DNA from: a virus
Virus record (IMG/VR): IMGVR_UViG_3300050821_008607
Location: 1 to 64,000 of that record
Length of the DNA: 64,000 nt
Direction: 5' to 3' (one strand)
This document shows positions 54,515 through 63,721 of this stretch, piece by piece. The position numbers and the translations under genes were made by a program. The notes beneath the pieces were generated by a model that had not been told where the DNA came from, searched no databases, and saw only the letters and a list, made by a program, of their open reading frames with translations. Position 1 is the stretch's first letter, and each line of letters opens with the position of its first letter.

Positions 54515-55461
54515 CACTGCCTCCTCATGAACGGCTCCAGCAGCCACTCGTAGGACGTCTGCACATCGGCGACACCGTGGCCGCCCTCAGTGAGCGACCC
54601 GGCGATGTTCTGCACCGAGATGCTCGTGAACCCCGCCTCCAGCGCCTGCGACGCTGCGGCCAGCGCGGAGGCCCAAATGACGTTCGCGGGCAGCGCCGAT
54701 ACGCACACCCCGACTGCATGGGGGTTCGCCAGCGCCGACGACAGGGTGATCGTTCCGGGTCCGGCCTGCGCCGTGCCGACGCCGTTCGGGAGATTCATCG
54801 GGGTTGTCGCCGACACTGACAGCACGCTGACGGTCTCCGTCTGAGCGCCGTCGTAGGCGAACCCGGAGGCGCCCGCCCAGCCCGTCACGTCGTCGACGTG
54901 CAGGACCGTGTCACCGGAGTTCGCCGCAGCCGTCAGGGACGTGTGGGGCCAGCCGTTGGTGTAGGAGACGAGGATTCGGGTGGAGTTCCGGCCGCAGGAC
55001 AGCGGCGGAATGTAGCCCGGCGCCACAATGATCGACGCCCCGCCGTCCGGGCCCGTCGCCGACGCCGCGTCCGTGTACAGGTTGATCAGGGGATGCTCAG
55101 GCTCGTACATGCCGGACGGGACGGGCGTCCATGTCCGGGGGAACGAGCGGTTCGGGCTGGTTTGGATCGCCAGGACCTGAGTCACCGGCCAGCGGGACAT
55201 CACCAGGAGCCCGTTGAAGGTTCCCGGCTGAACGCCCACGCGCCGGGAGCCGGGCCCGGTCAGCTCCTGATTGTCGACGGTCGCCCGCAACACCTGGTTG
55301 CAGTACGTGTCGACGATGCTCGTGGCCCGCCAGCAGATGTTCGTCAGCTCCGCCAACTGGGCAGCGCCGTCCGCACCCGGTTTCGGAATGATCTGCCAGG
55401 ACACGCCCGTAGGCGAATTGGAGACCATGCCGGGAGTGATGTACGGAGTGCCTACAGCCAC
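54514..55461 (-). CDS. Head-tail connector/adaptor, 315 aa
   Basis: ATG 55461. 'GTPYITPGMVSNSPTGVSWQ' then 'AELTNICWRATSIVDTYCNQ' and 'NGLLVMSRWPVTQVLAIQT' match actinophage connector proteins, with an insertion 'TLHVDDVTGWA'-type segment near 200. The C-terminus has 'VADVQTSYEWLLEPFMRRQ'. It follows the capsid-side genes. Confidence 0.7.
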   Translation of the reverse strand: MAVGTPYITPGMVSNSPTGVSWQIIPKPGADGAAQLAELTNICWRATSIVDTYCNQVLRATVDNQELTGPGSRRVGVQPGTFNGLLVMSRWPVTQVLAIQTSPNRSFPRTWTPVPSGMYEPEHPLINLYTDAASATGPDGGASIIVAPGYIPPLSCGRNSTRILVSYTNGWPHTSLTAAANSGDTVLHVDDVTGWAGASGFAYDGAQTETVSVLSVSATTPMNLPNGVGTAQAGPGTITLSSALANPHAVGVCVSALPANVIWASALAAASQALEAGFTSISVQNIAGSLTEGGHGVADVQTSYEWLLEPFMRRQ

Positions 55462-55518
55462 AGCCGCTCACCCCCAACCGTGTTCGAGACAACTGGTGAC
55501 AGGCCGGAGCGGCATGGA

Positions 55519-56199
55519 TCAGGCGACGCGCTCGGTCCAGCCGCCGAGCAGCTGGATCGAGTTCCCGGATGCGCCTGGGGTGATGTCCAGCACCCATGCC
55601 TTTGTCGAGGTCAGCGACACCGTCACCGCCGATGTTGCCGCCGCCATGTACAGCGACGCCGCACCAGCCGCGGCCGAGTTGATCGAGATCTCCGTCAGGC
55701 ACTCGACGGTCGTCGGCGTCAGAAAGTTGATCAAGGTCTCGTGCTTCCACTGGGCCGCCGTCAGCGAGGTGCCCAGCACGATGCTGGCCGTCGCCAGCAG
55801 TGACGTGCCCGCAACGCCGCCCAGCCGCGACGTGAACACGGTGTTGCCCGGCGAGCCGGTCGAGGAGAACACACCCCAGCCGACCATCTTGTACACCGCG
55901 CCCGCGATCGCGTCGTTCGCCGGAAGCGACATCGACTGCAGCACTGTCTCAGCGGTGGTGCCGGTGATCGCCGCGCCCGCGGCGGTCTGCCCGCCCTGCG
56001 AGCCGACGATCGTGTTCACGAGGCCCTGCGGGTTGATGTAGGTCATTACGCCGCCGGTCGCGTACAGCTCGGCGCCACCGACGGGAGTCGCGGGCTGGGC
56101 GGCCTGGTTGGACAGGGTCAGCGGGCCCTGCATGGTGAAGCCGCCGGATTCGGCTGCGGCGGGGCCATTGGAACCGCCGGTGACGATCGCACTGGGCAT
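55519..56199 (-). CDS. Putative capsid decoration / head fibre protein, 226 aa
   Basis: ATG 56199. 'GGFTMQGPLTLSNQAAQPAT' and 'GGVMTYINPQGLVNTIVGSQ' are the N-terminal pattern of small fibre-like proteins. 'GAVYKMVGWGVFSSTGSPGN' and 'AWVLDITPGASGNSIQLLGG' suggest a beta-sandwich. Adjacent to the capsid gene, so a decoration protein is my best guess; a tail protein is also possible. Confidence 0.55.
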   Translation of the reverse strand: MPSAIVTGGSNGPAAAESGGFTMQGPLTLSNQAAQPATPVGGAELYATGGVMTYINPQGLVNTIVGSQGGQTAAGAAITGTTAETVLQSMSLPANDAIAGAVYKMVGWGVFSSTGSPGNTVFTSRLGGVAGTSLLATASIVLGTSLTAAQWKHETLINFLTPTTVECLTEISINSAAAGAASLYMAAATSAVTVSLTSTKAWVLDITPGASGNSIQLLGGWTERVA

Positions 56200-56262
56200 G
56201 GGATACCTCCAAGAGACTGGTGCGGCGTACCGCGCGGGTCAGAACGGTGAGACAGCCGACTG

Positions 56263-56685
56263 CTACTCGGCCTTGGCGGTGCGCCGGCTCGCCGCGGTCT
56301 TACGCGGAGTACGAGCCGTCTTCTCGGCGGGCGGCTCGTCTGCGGCAGCCTCCGCGCCGTCGTCGGCGGGGGTGGTCGCGTCCTCGGCGGGAGCTTCCTG
56401 CTTGGCGACGCTCGCAACCCCGGCCGACTGGGCGGCGCGCATGAGCTGCTCGACCACGCCCAGCAGCGTCGCCGGATCCTTGCGGCGCTCCATCTCCTCG
56501 CCGATGAGGCGGTGCTGGCGCTCGATGTCGGTCTCCCAGCCCGGTCGGCCGCCGGGGTGGAAGTGGTGCATCTGGTCGGACAGGTCGTCCGGGAAGTCGA
56601 AGCCGCCCTGTTCGTCGGCCTCGTAGACGATGCCGGTGGCTGGGTCGGTGAGCGCGATCGCGCCCGTGCGCGTGTACAGGCGCAT
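56263..56685 (-). CDS. Hypothetical protein downstream of the capsid, 140 aa
   Basis: ATG 56685 has AAGGAG upstream. 'LTDPATGIVYEADEQGGFDF' and 'PGWETDIERQHRLIGEEMER' then a Pro/Ala/Lys tail. Its position 3' of the capsid gene is common for small actinophage head proteins. The basic tail could contact DNA. Confidence 0.6.
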   Translation of the reverse strand: MRLYTRTGAIALTDPATGIVYEADEQGGFDFPDDLSDQMHHFHPGGRPGWETDIERQHRLIGEEMERRKDPATLLGVVEQLMRAAQSAGVASVAKQEAPAEDATTPADDGAEAAADEPPAEKTARTPRKTAASRRTAKAE

Positions 56686-56729
56686 GCGTGGCTCCTTGGA
56701 AAGGGTGAGGGTGGGTGGTGCCGAGTGCG

Positions 56730-56761
56730 GCCCCCGCAGGGGGCGGGCTCCTCGCGGGGGC
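56730..56761. terminator. Hairpin after the capsid gene
   Basis: GCCCCCGC 56730-56737 pairs with GCGGGGGC 56754-56761. It lies between the capsid gene's stop and the next start, a position where phages often attenuate transcription. No U-run. Confidence 0.5.
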
Positions 56762-56814
56762 TGCAACGGGGGCGCGATTGATCACGGGCCCCAGGGGTGA
56801 ATCCGCAGGTCAGA

Positions 56815-58314
56815 TCAGGCGCAGTTCGCCAAAACTGCCATGGCAACGGGGGCCCTGTTGACCAGTGCGGAGACGGTCCGGATCTCGAATTCTTTCCTCG
56901 GGCCACCACCAGCGGTGTTCGCGACGCGGCTGATGCCGTAGTCGAACTGGGCGGTGTCGCGCAGGGTGCGGCACTCCAGCACGCTGGAGATGTTGGCCTG
57001 CGGGAACGGAACCCTGTCGGTCCTCGCGACGATCGTGCCCGGGGGCAGGGAGACATGGACCTCGATCGGAACGGTCACGCCCCCCGCCGGGGCGTTGACG
57101 ATCTCGCCGACCCGGCCACCGGCCGTGGTCGAGATACGGCCCGAGGCGTCGGTGGTGAGGTACGTGGTCGCGGAGTTCGACCCGAGGACGAGGTTCGCGA
57201 TCTCCTGCGCCTGCTGGGCGTTCATCATCAGCGCGGTGGGGCTGCACTTGACGGCGTTCCACAGGGGCAGGAACACGTCGTTCTCGATCTCGTTGACGGT
57301 GCCGCCGGTCAGGGTCAGCGCGGCTCCGTCGAGGGAGTTGAAGATCGACGGGTTGGCTGTGCCGGTGCCGGGGGTGCCCCACTGGCCGGAGCCGTTGTAG
57401 TCGCCCGCCAGGGAGGCGAGGAACCCGTCGTAGTCGTTGGCGTTGGCCGACCCGTTGTCCGCCGCGGTGTTGATGGTCGGGACCGTGCTGGCGGTGCCCT
57501 TCCACGACGTGGACAGGTCCGGAACGCCGTTGCCCGTCGGCAGCGCCTGGTTCGAGGAAATGGTCTTGGTGACCGTCACCGTGTTGGTGGTGGTGGTCGT
57601 GTAGTAGTACCAGGTCGACCCGTTCGCCGAGTAGAACCAGTCGTACGCCACGGCCCCGCGCACGGCGGCGACGGTCGCGGTGACGGAGTTCGTGGACCCG
57701 GAGCCGAACGTGGACACCAGGCTGCTGGTGCCCTGGGAGTTCCCCGAGCCGTAGTAGTAGCCGGAGCCGGTGCGGGCGGCGACGCCGACGTACAGGCTGA
57801 CCGCACCGATGGTTCCGCCGGTGGCGTGCTGGGTGACGACCGGGGCGGCCGGGGCGGCGAGCGCGAAGCTCTGGGCGCCCATCAGCTTGCGGTCCTCGCC
57901 GATCAGCAGCTGGTTGAGGGTCTGGAACGTGGAGATGGCGTACGGGTCGCCGTAGCCCTTGGCGAGGTCGTAGGCGTCCTGGGTGACCAGGCCGGCGTAG
58001 CCGATGGGCTTGTAGCGGGCCTGGAAGTCCTGCTCCAGGAACTGGACCTCGTTGGCGGCGTAGTCGAAGCCCATGGAGGGATCCGGCTGCGAGTTGGTGA
58101 GGTTCATGATCGCGCGCCACACGGCGTACGGGTTGCCGTCCGGGCTCATCTTGCGGGCGACGATGTCGCGGAACGGGGTGACGACGGGGATCAGCGAGAC
58201 GAGCTCGGAGAGGTCGTAGCTGTAGATCCCGGTGGATTCCAGGATCCCGCTGGTCTGGGCCTTCATGATGGCGCCGAGGGTCTCCTCGGTCATGTCTGCG
58301 AGCGGTGCGCTCAA
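56815..58314 (-). CDS. Major capsid protein (HK97-like), 499 aa from the TTG start
   Basis: TTG 58314 is preferred: AGGAGG ends 6 nt upstream, whereas ATG 58332 overlaps that site. 'TLGAIMKAQTSGILESTGIY' and 'DPSMGFDYAANEVQFLEQDF' plus 'NPSIFNSLDGAALTLTGGTV' and 'TALMMNAQQAQEIANLVLGS' are the fold core. Residues about 160-255 ('GTIGAVSLYVGVAARTGSGY', 'DWFYSANGSTWYYY') look like an inserted Ig/FN3-like domain. It follows protease and scaffold. Confidence 0.85.
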   Translation of the reverse strand: MSAPLADMTEETLGAIMKAQTSGILESTGIYSYDLSELVSLIPVVTPFRDIVARKMSPDGNPYAVWRAIMNLTNSQPDPSMGFDYAANEVQFLEQDFQARYKPIGYAGLVTQDAYDLAKGYGDPYAISTFQTLNQLLIGEDRKLMGAQSFALAAPAAPVVTQHATGGTIGAVSLYVGVAARTGSGYYYGSGNSQGTSSLVSTFGSGSTNSVTATVAAVRGAVAYDWFYSANGSTWYYYTTTTTNTVTVTKTISSNQALPTGNGVPDLSTSWKGTASTVPTINTAADNGSANANDYDGFLASLAGDYNGSGQWGTPGTGTANPSIFNSLDGAALTLTGGTVNEIENDVFLPLWNAVKCSPTALMMNAQQAQEIANLVLGSNSATTYLTTDASGRISTTAGGRVGEIVNAPAGGVTVPIEVHVSLPPGTIVARTDRVPFPQANISSVLECRTLRDTAQFDYGISRVANTAGGGPRKEFEIRTVSALVNRAPVAMAVLANCA

Positions 58315-58337
58315 GGGATGCCTCCTGGGCATGCGAA

Positions 58338-58368
58338 AGCCCCCGGGCGCGGTGCGCTCTCGGGGGCT
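58338..58368 (-). terminator. Hairpin between scaffold and capsid genes
   Basis: AGCCCCCG 58338-58345 pairs with CGGGGGCT 58361-58368 and is followed leftward by TTTCGC. It stands just upstream of the capsid start. Read-through may tune the scaffold to capsid ratio, or it may mark a separate capsid transcript. Confidence 0.55.
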
Positions 58369-58392
58369 GGGGTGGGGATGCTGGTGGGGCGC

Positions 58393-60246
58393 CTACTGGC
58401 GGGCGCCGCCCTGGTGGATCGCCTGGAGCGCGGCGATGGCGTCGGCCTGCATGTCCTGGGCGATGCGGTTCTGCTCGGTCGCATTGGCGGCCTTGTACAG
58501 GCGGCCCTTCTGCTCCCGGGCCTTGACCACGTCGACCTGGGCGCCTGCGCCTCGGTCCATGCCGCGCAGGTCGCGCGGCGGGACGGCTCCGTTGGTGAAG
58601 ACACGCGGTTCGGCGGGCTGCTCCTCCAGCGCCCCGATGCGGCCCTTCAGCTCCTTCACGAGGTCCGCCAGCTCCAGGACCGCGTCCGCCTGCTTGGCGA
58701 GGACGGTGTTCTGGCTGGCGCTGTGCTCGGTGAAGGCGCTCTCGACCGCAGCCAGGAGGCTGCTCTTGAACACGTCCGTGAGAGTGGTGTCGGGGATGGA
58801 CTTGGTGACTGCCTCGTCGTCCGTGGGGACGGCGTCGGCGGGGGTGCCGGCCTCGGCCGCAGGGGCGGGGGTGAGGTCGGTGGTCTCGGGGGTAGCCGGG
58901 GCGTCGGTGTCGGCGCCGTCCGTGTCGCTGCCGGTGTCGGAGCTGTCGTCGTCGGCGGATGCCCCGGAGACCATGGTGATCTTCTCGGGGTCGACGATGC
59001 CGACGAGCTTGCCGCTGGCGTTGAACACGGCGACCATCTCCGGCTTGTCGCCGTCGGCCTTCGCCACATCGGTGACGACCTGCCCGGCGACGGGCTTCGG
59101 GTCGGCCTGCTGGGCGCCCATGGCGGGCTCCTGGCCGGAGGCCGCAGTGGCGTCGGCGCTGGGGGTGGGCTCGGCCATGTCGGCCTCCTCGTTCGCGGTC
59201 TTGGCGACCGGGGCCCCGGCCTCCTCGGTGGTGGGGGCCTGCGGGAGGGACGCGAGAACCTTCTGCAGGGAGTCGACGGCGCCGCGGATCGCGGCCTCGT
59301 TGCCCGCGGACAGGACGCGCCCGGCCTTGCGGACGTGGCCGAGGGCCTCGATGGTGTCCAGCGAACTCGGATCCCAGTCGGCGAGGGCCTTGCCGACCAT
59401 CTGCATGTCGTCGCAGCAGTCGGCCTCGGCCTGCTCGGAGACCGCGAACGGCGCGAGGACGCTGATGGCGTAGTCGAGGGCGCAGCACGCGTCCTGGAGG
59501 TCCCAGGCGTTCTCGGCGTCGCCCTCGTCCCCGGCCGCGGCCTCCATCAGTTCACGGTCGGCGAGCATGTCGACGGCGGCCTTGGCCCGCGCCAGGATCG
59601 ACGTCCACTTGCGGGCGGTCGCGGCGTCGACGGCCTCCCAGGCCGGGGAGCCAGGGTCGGTGTCCATGCCGGGGGCGTCGCCGTCGGGCTCGGCAAGGGC
59701 GGTCATCGGGTCCAGGGCGTCGTCGTCCATGCTCGTCTCCTTCGTGACGTCGCCCTTCAGCGAGCCGTCGGCGTTCCAGGTGTCCGGGATCTCGGACTGG
59801 GCGCCGAGGGCCTTGGCTCGTGCGATGACGTGGCGTCGGATCGCGTCATGCTCGGCGCCGCCGCGGCCGACCGCGCGCACTGCGCGGTTGAGGTCTTCAC
59901 GGTCGGCGATCGGGTAGCTCTCGTTGGCCATCGCGGCGCCCGACGCGGCCATGCGCTTGAGGTCGTCGGCGTCGTACTTCGCCTTGAGGACAGCAACCTC
60001 GTGGATCATCTTCGCGATCGCGCCCGGGCTGCCGGTCATCGTCACCGTCTCCTCCGGGATTGGCTCAGGATCAGCCTTGGCGAGCAGCTCGCGGACGAAG
60101 CCGGGGTCGAGGAGTCCGGCGCTGTCGTCGTGCTTCATGAGGAGGAAGCCGGGGACGCCGTTCGCGGCTTTTCCGACGAGGTCGACGCGGGGGATGTTGG
60201 CCTCTGTTGCCTCGGTCCAGTCGTCCTCGTCGAGGAGGTCGGTCAT
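58393..60246 (-). CDS. Scaffold / capsid assembly protein, 617 aa
   Basis: ATG 60246 overlaps the protease stop (ATGA). 'WTEATEANIPRVDLVGKAAN', then 'YPIADREDLNRAVRAVGRGG' (DUF6582-like), a long acidic helical body and low-complexity Asp/Thr/Pro region, and a C-terminal 'SASQNTVLAKQADAVLELAD' coiled coil. Large for a scaffold, but the composition fits. The acidic region may be cut by the neighbouring protease. Confidence 0.75.
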   Translation of the reverse strand: MTDLLDEDDWTEATEANIPRVDLVGKAANGVPGFLLMKHDDSAGLLDPGFVRELLAKADPEPIPEETVTMTGSPGAIAKMIHEVAVLKAKYDADDLKRMAASGAAMANESYPIADREDLNRAVRAVGRGGAEHDAIRRHVIARAKALGAQSEIPDTWNADGSLKGDVTKETSMDDDALDPMTALAEPDGDAPGMDTDPGSPAWEAVDAATARKWTSILARAKAAVDMLADRELMEAAAGDEGDAENAWDLQDACCALDYAISVLAPFAVSEQAEADCCDDMQMVGKALADWDPSSLDTIEALGHVRKAGRVLSAGNEAAIRGAVDSLQKVLASLPQAPTTEEAGAPVAKTANEEADMAEPTPSADATAASGQEPAMGAQQADPKPVAGQVVTDVAKADGDKPEMVAVFNASGKLVGIVDPEKITMVSGASADDDSSDTGSDTDGADTDAPATPETTDLTPAPAAEAGTPADAVPTDDEAVTKSIPDTTLTDVFKSSLLAAVESAFTEHSASQNTVLAKQADAVLELADLVKELKGRIGALEEQPAEPRVFTNGAVPPRDLRGMDRGAGAQVDVVKAREQKGRLYKAANATEQNRIAQDMQADAIAALQAIHQGGARQ

Positions 60247-60632
60247 GGGTCACTCCTTCGGTGAGGTCGGCGCCGGGCGACGCCCTGGGGTGAGAAGCCG
60301 GTGACCTTGCCGGACTTGACGAGCCGCCAGGCCGTGTCGTCGCAGATCCCGCCGATGAGCCAGTCCCCGGCTTTGATGACCACACCGTTGCCCTGGTCCC
60401 AGTCCGGGCCGCGATAGATGTACGACTCGGTGACCTGCATGTGGCCGAGGGTGCCCTCGGCGTGAAACAGCCCGACCTGGGCGCCCCCGGGCAGATAGCT
60501 CCAGCAGGCCTTCTCCAGCTCCTCCGCGGTGAAGAAGTCCCGCGCCCCGTCAGCGCCCTTCGCGATGCGCGGATCCTGGCCGGCCTGGTATGCCAAACCG
60601 AGGACGAACCTGGCCTCTTCGGCCATGGGCAC
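60243..60632 (-). CDS. XkdF-like prohead protease domain protein, 129 aa
   Basis: ATG 60632. 'RFVLGLAYQAGQDPRIAKGA', 'WSYLPGGAQVGLFHAEGTLG' and 'GDWLIGGICDDTAWRLVKSG' match the N-terminal part of XkdF-type proteins, which lie before scaffold genes. At 129 aa it has no room for extra domains; catalytic residues are not clear to me. It directly precedes the scaffold. Confidence 0.75.
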   Translation of the reverse strand: MPMAEEARFVLGLAYQAGQDPRIAKGADGARDFFTAEELEKACWSYLPGGAQVGLFHAEGTLGHMQVTESYIYRGPDWDQGNGVVIKAGDWLIGGICDDTAWRLVKSGKVTGFSPQGVARRRPHRRSDP

Positions 60633-60635
60633 CCC

Positions 60636-63600
60636 CTATGCGCTCAGGACGGCACACCGACACCGTGGGTGCGCCGGTACGGATCGGTCCCCCGAGGGGA
60701 ATGAGGCGCCGAGCTGGATCGGCCCGGCCCCGGCGTTGGCGATACACCGCGGGCACGTTCGGCTGGACGGGTCCAGGGCCCAGCGGACTTGGGTGACGCC
60801 GAGCTGCTGGTAGCCGAACAGTGCGGCGAGGCCCGACGAGCGGGTGATCTCCGTGATGGCGACGGCCAGTGCCCGGTCGACGCTGCCCAGGGCACTGCGC
60901 AGGGTCCGGCCCAGGGCCAGGGCGGTTGCCCCGGCGATGAGACCCTTGGCCAACTCGCGGGCCAGGTCCCGGCGGCGCGTGTCGGCAATGCCCTGCGCAG
61001 TCTCGGGAACCTGGTCGAGGATCGGCGTCAGGCCCTCGTCGGCGCCCTGGTCGGTGATGGTCCGCTGGGCTCGGGCGGTGTCGCCGGGTGTCCAGCCGTT
61101 GCGCTCTGCCCGGTCGCCGGTGGCTGCGGCGTGGGCGGAGGTGAGGCCGACGAGATAGCCGTCGGTGTACAGCCCCGGCAAGGTGTCGACGAGCGGGGTG
61201 GTGAGGTCCAGGGTCTGGCTTCCGAGCCACGCCTCAGCGGCTGCGGTCAGTTCGCCCTGTTCGGGGCTGCTGGTCTCGTCGAGCTGGTGCTCGGCGAGGA
61301 ACCGGCCGGCGACGTCCTGGGCTGCCGCGGCGGTGAGGACGCCACCGAGTGCCGCGGCGATCACTGCGGCCCAGTGGTTGGCGGCGTCCTCGTCGGTATC
61401 CCAGCCAGGCCACTGGTCGGCAGCCCCCTGGCCAGGGGCTTCACCTTTTCCCGCGCCGACCTTCTCCAGCACCTCGACGCCGAGGGCGGTGAGGACCTGG
61501 TCGAGGTCGGCAAGCAGCTCGGGGCGCACGGCCGGGTTCCCGGCCAGTTGCCCGGGGTGCATCCAGGCGATCGCTTCGATGCAGTCGCCGTCCGGGTCGT
61601 CCGGGTTGGTGACATCCCGGTCGCCGCGAACCGGCACCATGGCCTCGGAGTCGACCGTCCAGACGATGCCCTGGTAGACGCCGTCCGGACTGACCCATGT
61701 GCCGCTCTGGACGCCCGGGGGCGGGATGGACCCGGTCTCCTCCGACCATTCACGCCACGCGCCCATGAGCGGCGACTCGGCCCCTTCGAGGTGACCGCCG
61801 GGGAACTCGAAGGTTCCACCTGCGGGGTCCTCGGGGTCGAGGCAGCGCTGCAGCATCAGGACGCGGCCAGTGTCAGCAGCGCGCACTGCGAGGCCAGCGA
61901 CACTGACCTCACCTGCTGCCTTGCGGACGGCGAGCCGGGCGCTCTGGTTGAGGCGCCGTCCGCGGATCGGGTCGATGGCGCGGAACTCGAAGGGCTCCCA
62001 CTGGCCGGTGCGGCGCCGCTTCTTGGTGAACGACCGGAACGCGGCCAGCTCGCTCTTGGCCAGCTGCTCCCGGTCCTCCTGGTCGTCGTTCTCGTCGTCG
62101 TGCTGCCCCACGAGGTCGTAGGAGGTGATGCCCGTGGCGGTCGTGATCCCCGCCGTGGGGGCGCCGTCCTTCGCAACCTCGGTCGCGGGGGCTTCGGCGA
62201 CGGGCTGCGGGGGTGGGGCGGTGGGCATCGCGTCGAGGCCGTAGATCTGCTCCGCGAGCGGGACGCCCTTCGCCGGCGGTTCCGGGGTGATGCCTTCCGC
62301 GCCGGTGAACACCGAATGTGGCAGCGGCGCGCCGGGTTCGGGGGCGCCGGTCTGGGTGTCGATCTCTCCCGCCACCGAGTACAGCGACGACAGTGGCACT
62401 GGGCCGGCGTGGGAGGTGAAGATGAATCGGGGCACCGGCTGGCCGTTCGGCTCCTGGAGGCCGTAGCGGCTCTCCCGGATCTCGGACGCGCCGACGACAC
62501 CGAGTTCGATGTAGATCTTGTCTGCCTGGGCCTGCTGCAGCCGGTCGGCCTGCTCCTCGCCGAGGTCGAAGGCGAAGTCGAGCGGCAGGCCGAGATCGTC
62601 CTGGAGGAACGCGGACAGGATCGTCTGGACGTGGCGCAGCAGCGGCAGGTCGCCGACGCGGTGCTGGACGTCGGCCTGCGACTCACCGCTGCTCTTGTTG
62701 ACGGACTCGGTGAATCCGAGGTCGGCCGGTACGACGTGGAATGCCGCCGCGGTCTTCCGCATCAGGAACAGGCTGAAATGATCCTGGAAGTCTTTCTCGT
62801 TGGACCATTCGATCTTGCCGCCGCCGGGCATCCACTTGATCTGGGCCTTGGCGGCCTGGTCGCCCAGCATCCAGGCGTCCCAGTAGGTCTGGAATGCCTC
62901 GATCTGGTCGGGGGTCCAGGTCTCGGGTGCGGACGCGAACGCGGAGGGGATGTTGCCCTCGGTGAAGCGCTGCAGGAAGTACGCCTGGAACCTGAGGTCG
63001 GTGTTGGCGTTGAGGAGGATCGTCTCCAGCGGCGCCAGCCCGTAGGGGCTGTTGGCGCGCTTGCGGAACGGCTGGTAGATCAGGTCGTCGCGGGTCAGCT
63101 GGTCCCACGGCAGGCCGTTGACGTACTGCACGAACGCCGGGGCCGGCGTCTCGGGGCTGTTGCCCCAGTAGTCGAGCAGTGGCGCGATCATGGTGCCGTC
63201 TACGACGCGCAGGCCGATGGCGTCACCGCGGCGGTTCCGGAGCCGGTACAGGGTTCCGGCGTCGTAGGCGAGGGTGTCGTACAGGAACGAGCCGAGCCAG
63301 GCGCTGAAGGACTGCTGGCCGTCGGGCTTGGCGAGGGCTTTCATGCCGATCTGGATGGCGTCGGCGAGGTCGCCGCCGTTCCCGTCCTTGGCGACCAGGG
63401 ACCAGTCGAGGGAGCGGATCGAGTCGATGCGGTGCCAGATGCACATCTGGGCGACGTCGTAGGACTCGATCAGGCCGCGCAGGGTGTCGAAGCTGACGCG
63501 CTCGTAGGTCCGCGGCCTGGTGGCCACGTTGTAGTTGGTGACGTAGTTCTCGGTGCGCGGGGTGCGCGAGTACCCGTCGTAGGGCCCGAGTGGTGTGCCG

Positions 63601-63707
63601 GGGCTGAACGGCGACGCCGGGGTCATCTGGGATGCTGCCTGGCCTGCCGCGATGGCTGCGGGCACGTTCGTTCCGTAGGTCTTGACCAGGCGGCGGGGGT
63701 CGGGCAC
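60636..63707 (-). CDS. Portal-Nudix-MuF fusion protein, 1023 aa
   Basis: GTG or ATG at 63707 ('MPDPRRLVKTYGTNVPAAIA'). Residues 45-430 are the portal ('VAQMCIWHRIDSIRSLDWSL', 'GLAPLETILLNANTDLRFQA'). A linker follows, then a complete Nudix box 'GHLEGAESPLMGAWREWSEE' plus 'TGS' at about 636-658, flanked by 'GTFEFPG'. The C-terminus 'SRTCPRCIANAGAGPIQLGA' to 'PAHPRCRCAVLS' is a MuF head-morphogenesis tail. Portal-MuF fusions are known; the inserted Nudix enzyme is unusual. Confidence 0.85.
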   Translation of the reverse strand: MPDPRRLVKTYGTNVPAAIAAGQAASQMTPASPFSPGTPLGPYDGYSRTPRTENYVTNYNVATRPRTYERVSFDTLRGLIESYDVAQMCIWHRIDSIRSLDWSLVAKDGNGGDLADAIQIGMKALAKPDGQQSFSAWLGSFLYDTLAYDAGTLYRLRNRRGDAIGLRVVDGTMIAPLLDYWGNSPETPAPAFVQYVNGLPWDQLTRDDLIYQPFRKRANSPYGLAPLETILLNANTDLRFQAYFLQRFTEGNIPSAFASAPETWTPDQIEAFQTYWDAWMLGDQAAKAQIKWMPGGGKIEWSNEKDFQDHFSLFLMRKTAAAFHVVPADLGFTESVNKSSGESQADVQHRVGDLPLLRHVQTILSAFLQDDLGLPLDFAFDLGEEQADRLQQAQADKIYIELGVVGASEIRESRYGLQEPNGQPVPRFIFTSHAGPVPLSSLYSVAGEIDTQTGAPEPGAPLPHSVFTGAEGITPEPPAKGVPLAEQIYGLDAMPTAPPPQPVAEAPATEVAKDGAPTAGITTATGITSYDLVGQHDDENDDQEDREQLAKSELAAFRSFTKKRRRTGQWEPFEFRAIDPIRGRRLNQSARLAVRKAAGEVSVAGLAVRAADTGRVLMLQRCLDPEDPAGGTFEFPGGHLEGAESPLMGAWREWSEETGSIPPPGVQSGTWVSPDGVYQGIVWTVDSEAMVPVRGDRDVTNPDDPDGDCIEAIAWMHPGQLAGNPAVRPELLADLDQVLTALGVEVLEKVGAGKGEAPGQGAADQWPGWDTDEDAANHWAAVIAAALGGVLTAAAAQDVAGRFLAEHQLDETSSPEQGELTAAAEAWLGSQTLDLTTPLVDTLPGLYTDGYLVGLTSAHAAATGDRAERNGWTPGDTARAQRTITDQGADEGLTPILDQVPETAQGIADTRRRDLARELAKGLIAGATALALGRTLRSALGSVDRALAVAITEITRSSGLAALFGYQQLGVTQVRWALDPSSRTCPRCIANAGAGPIQLGASFPSGDRSVPAHPRCRCAVLSA

Positions 63708-63721
63708 CGGGACCCCCTTGT

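Noticed and set aside
56797-60264. 1155-aa rightward open frame opposite scaffold and capsid
   Set aside because: It is the G+C-rich antisense shadow of well-supported leftward genes; composition is Gly/Val/Arg low-complexity and no start or family signal is seen.
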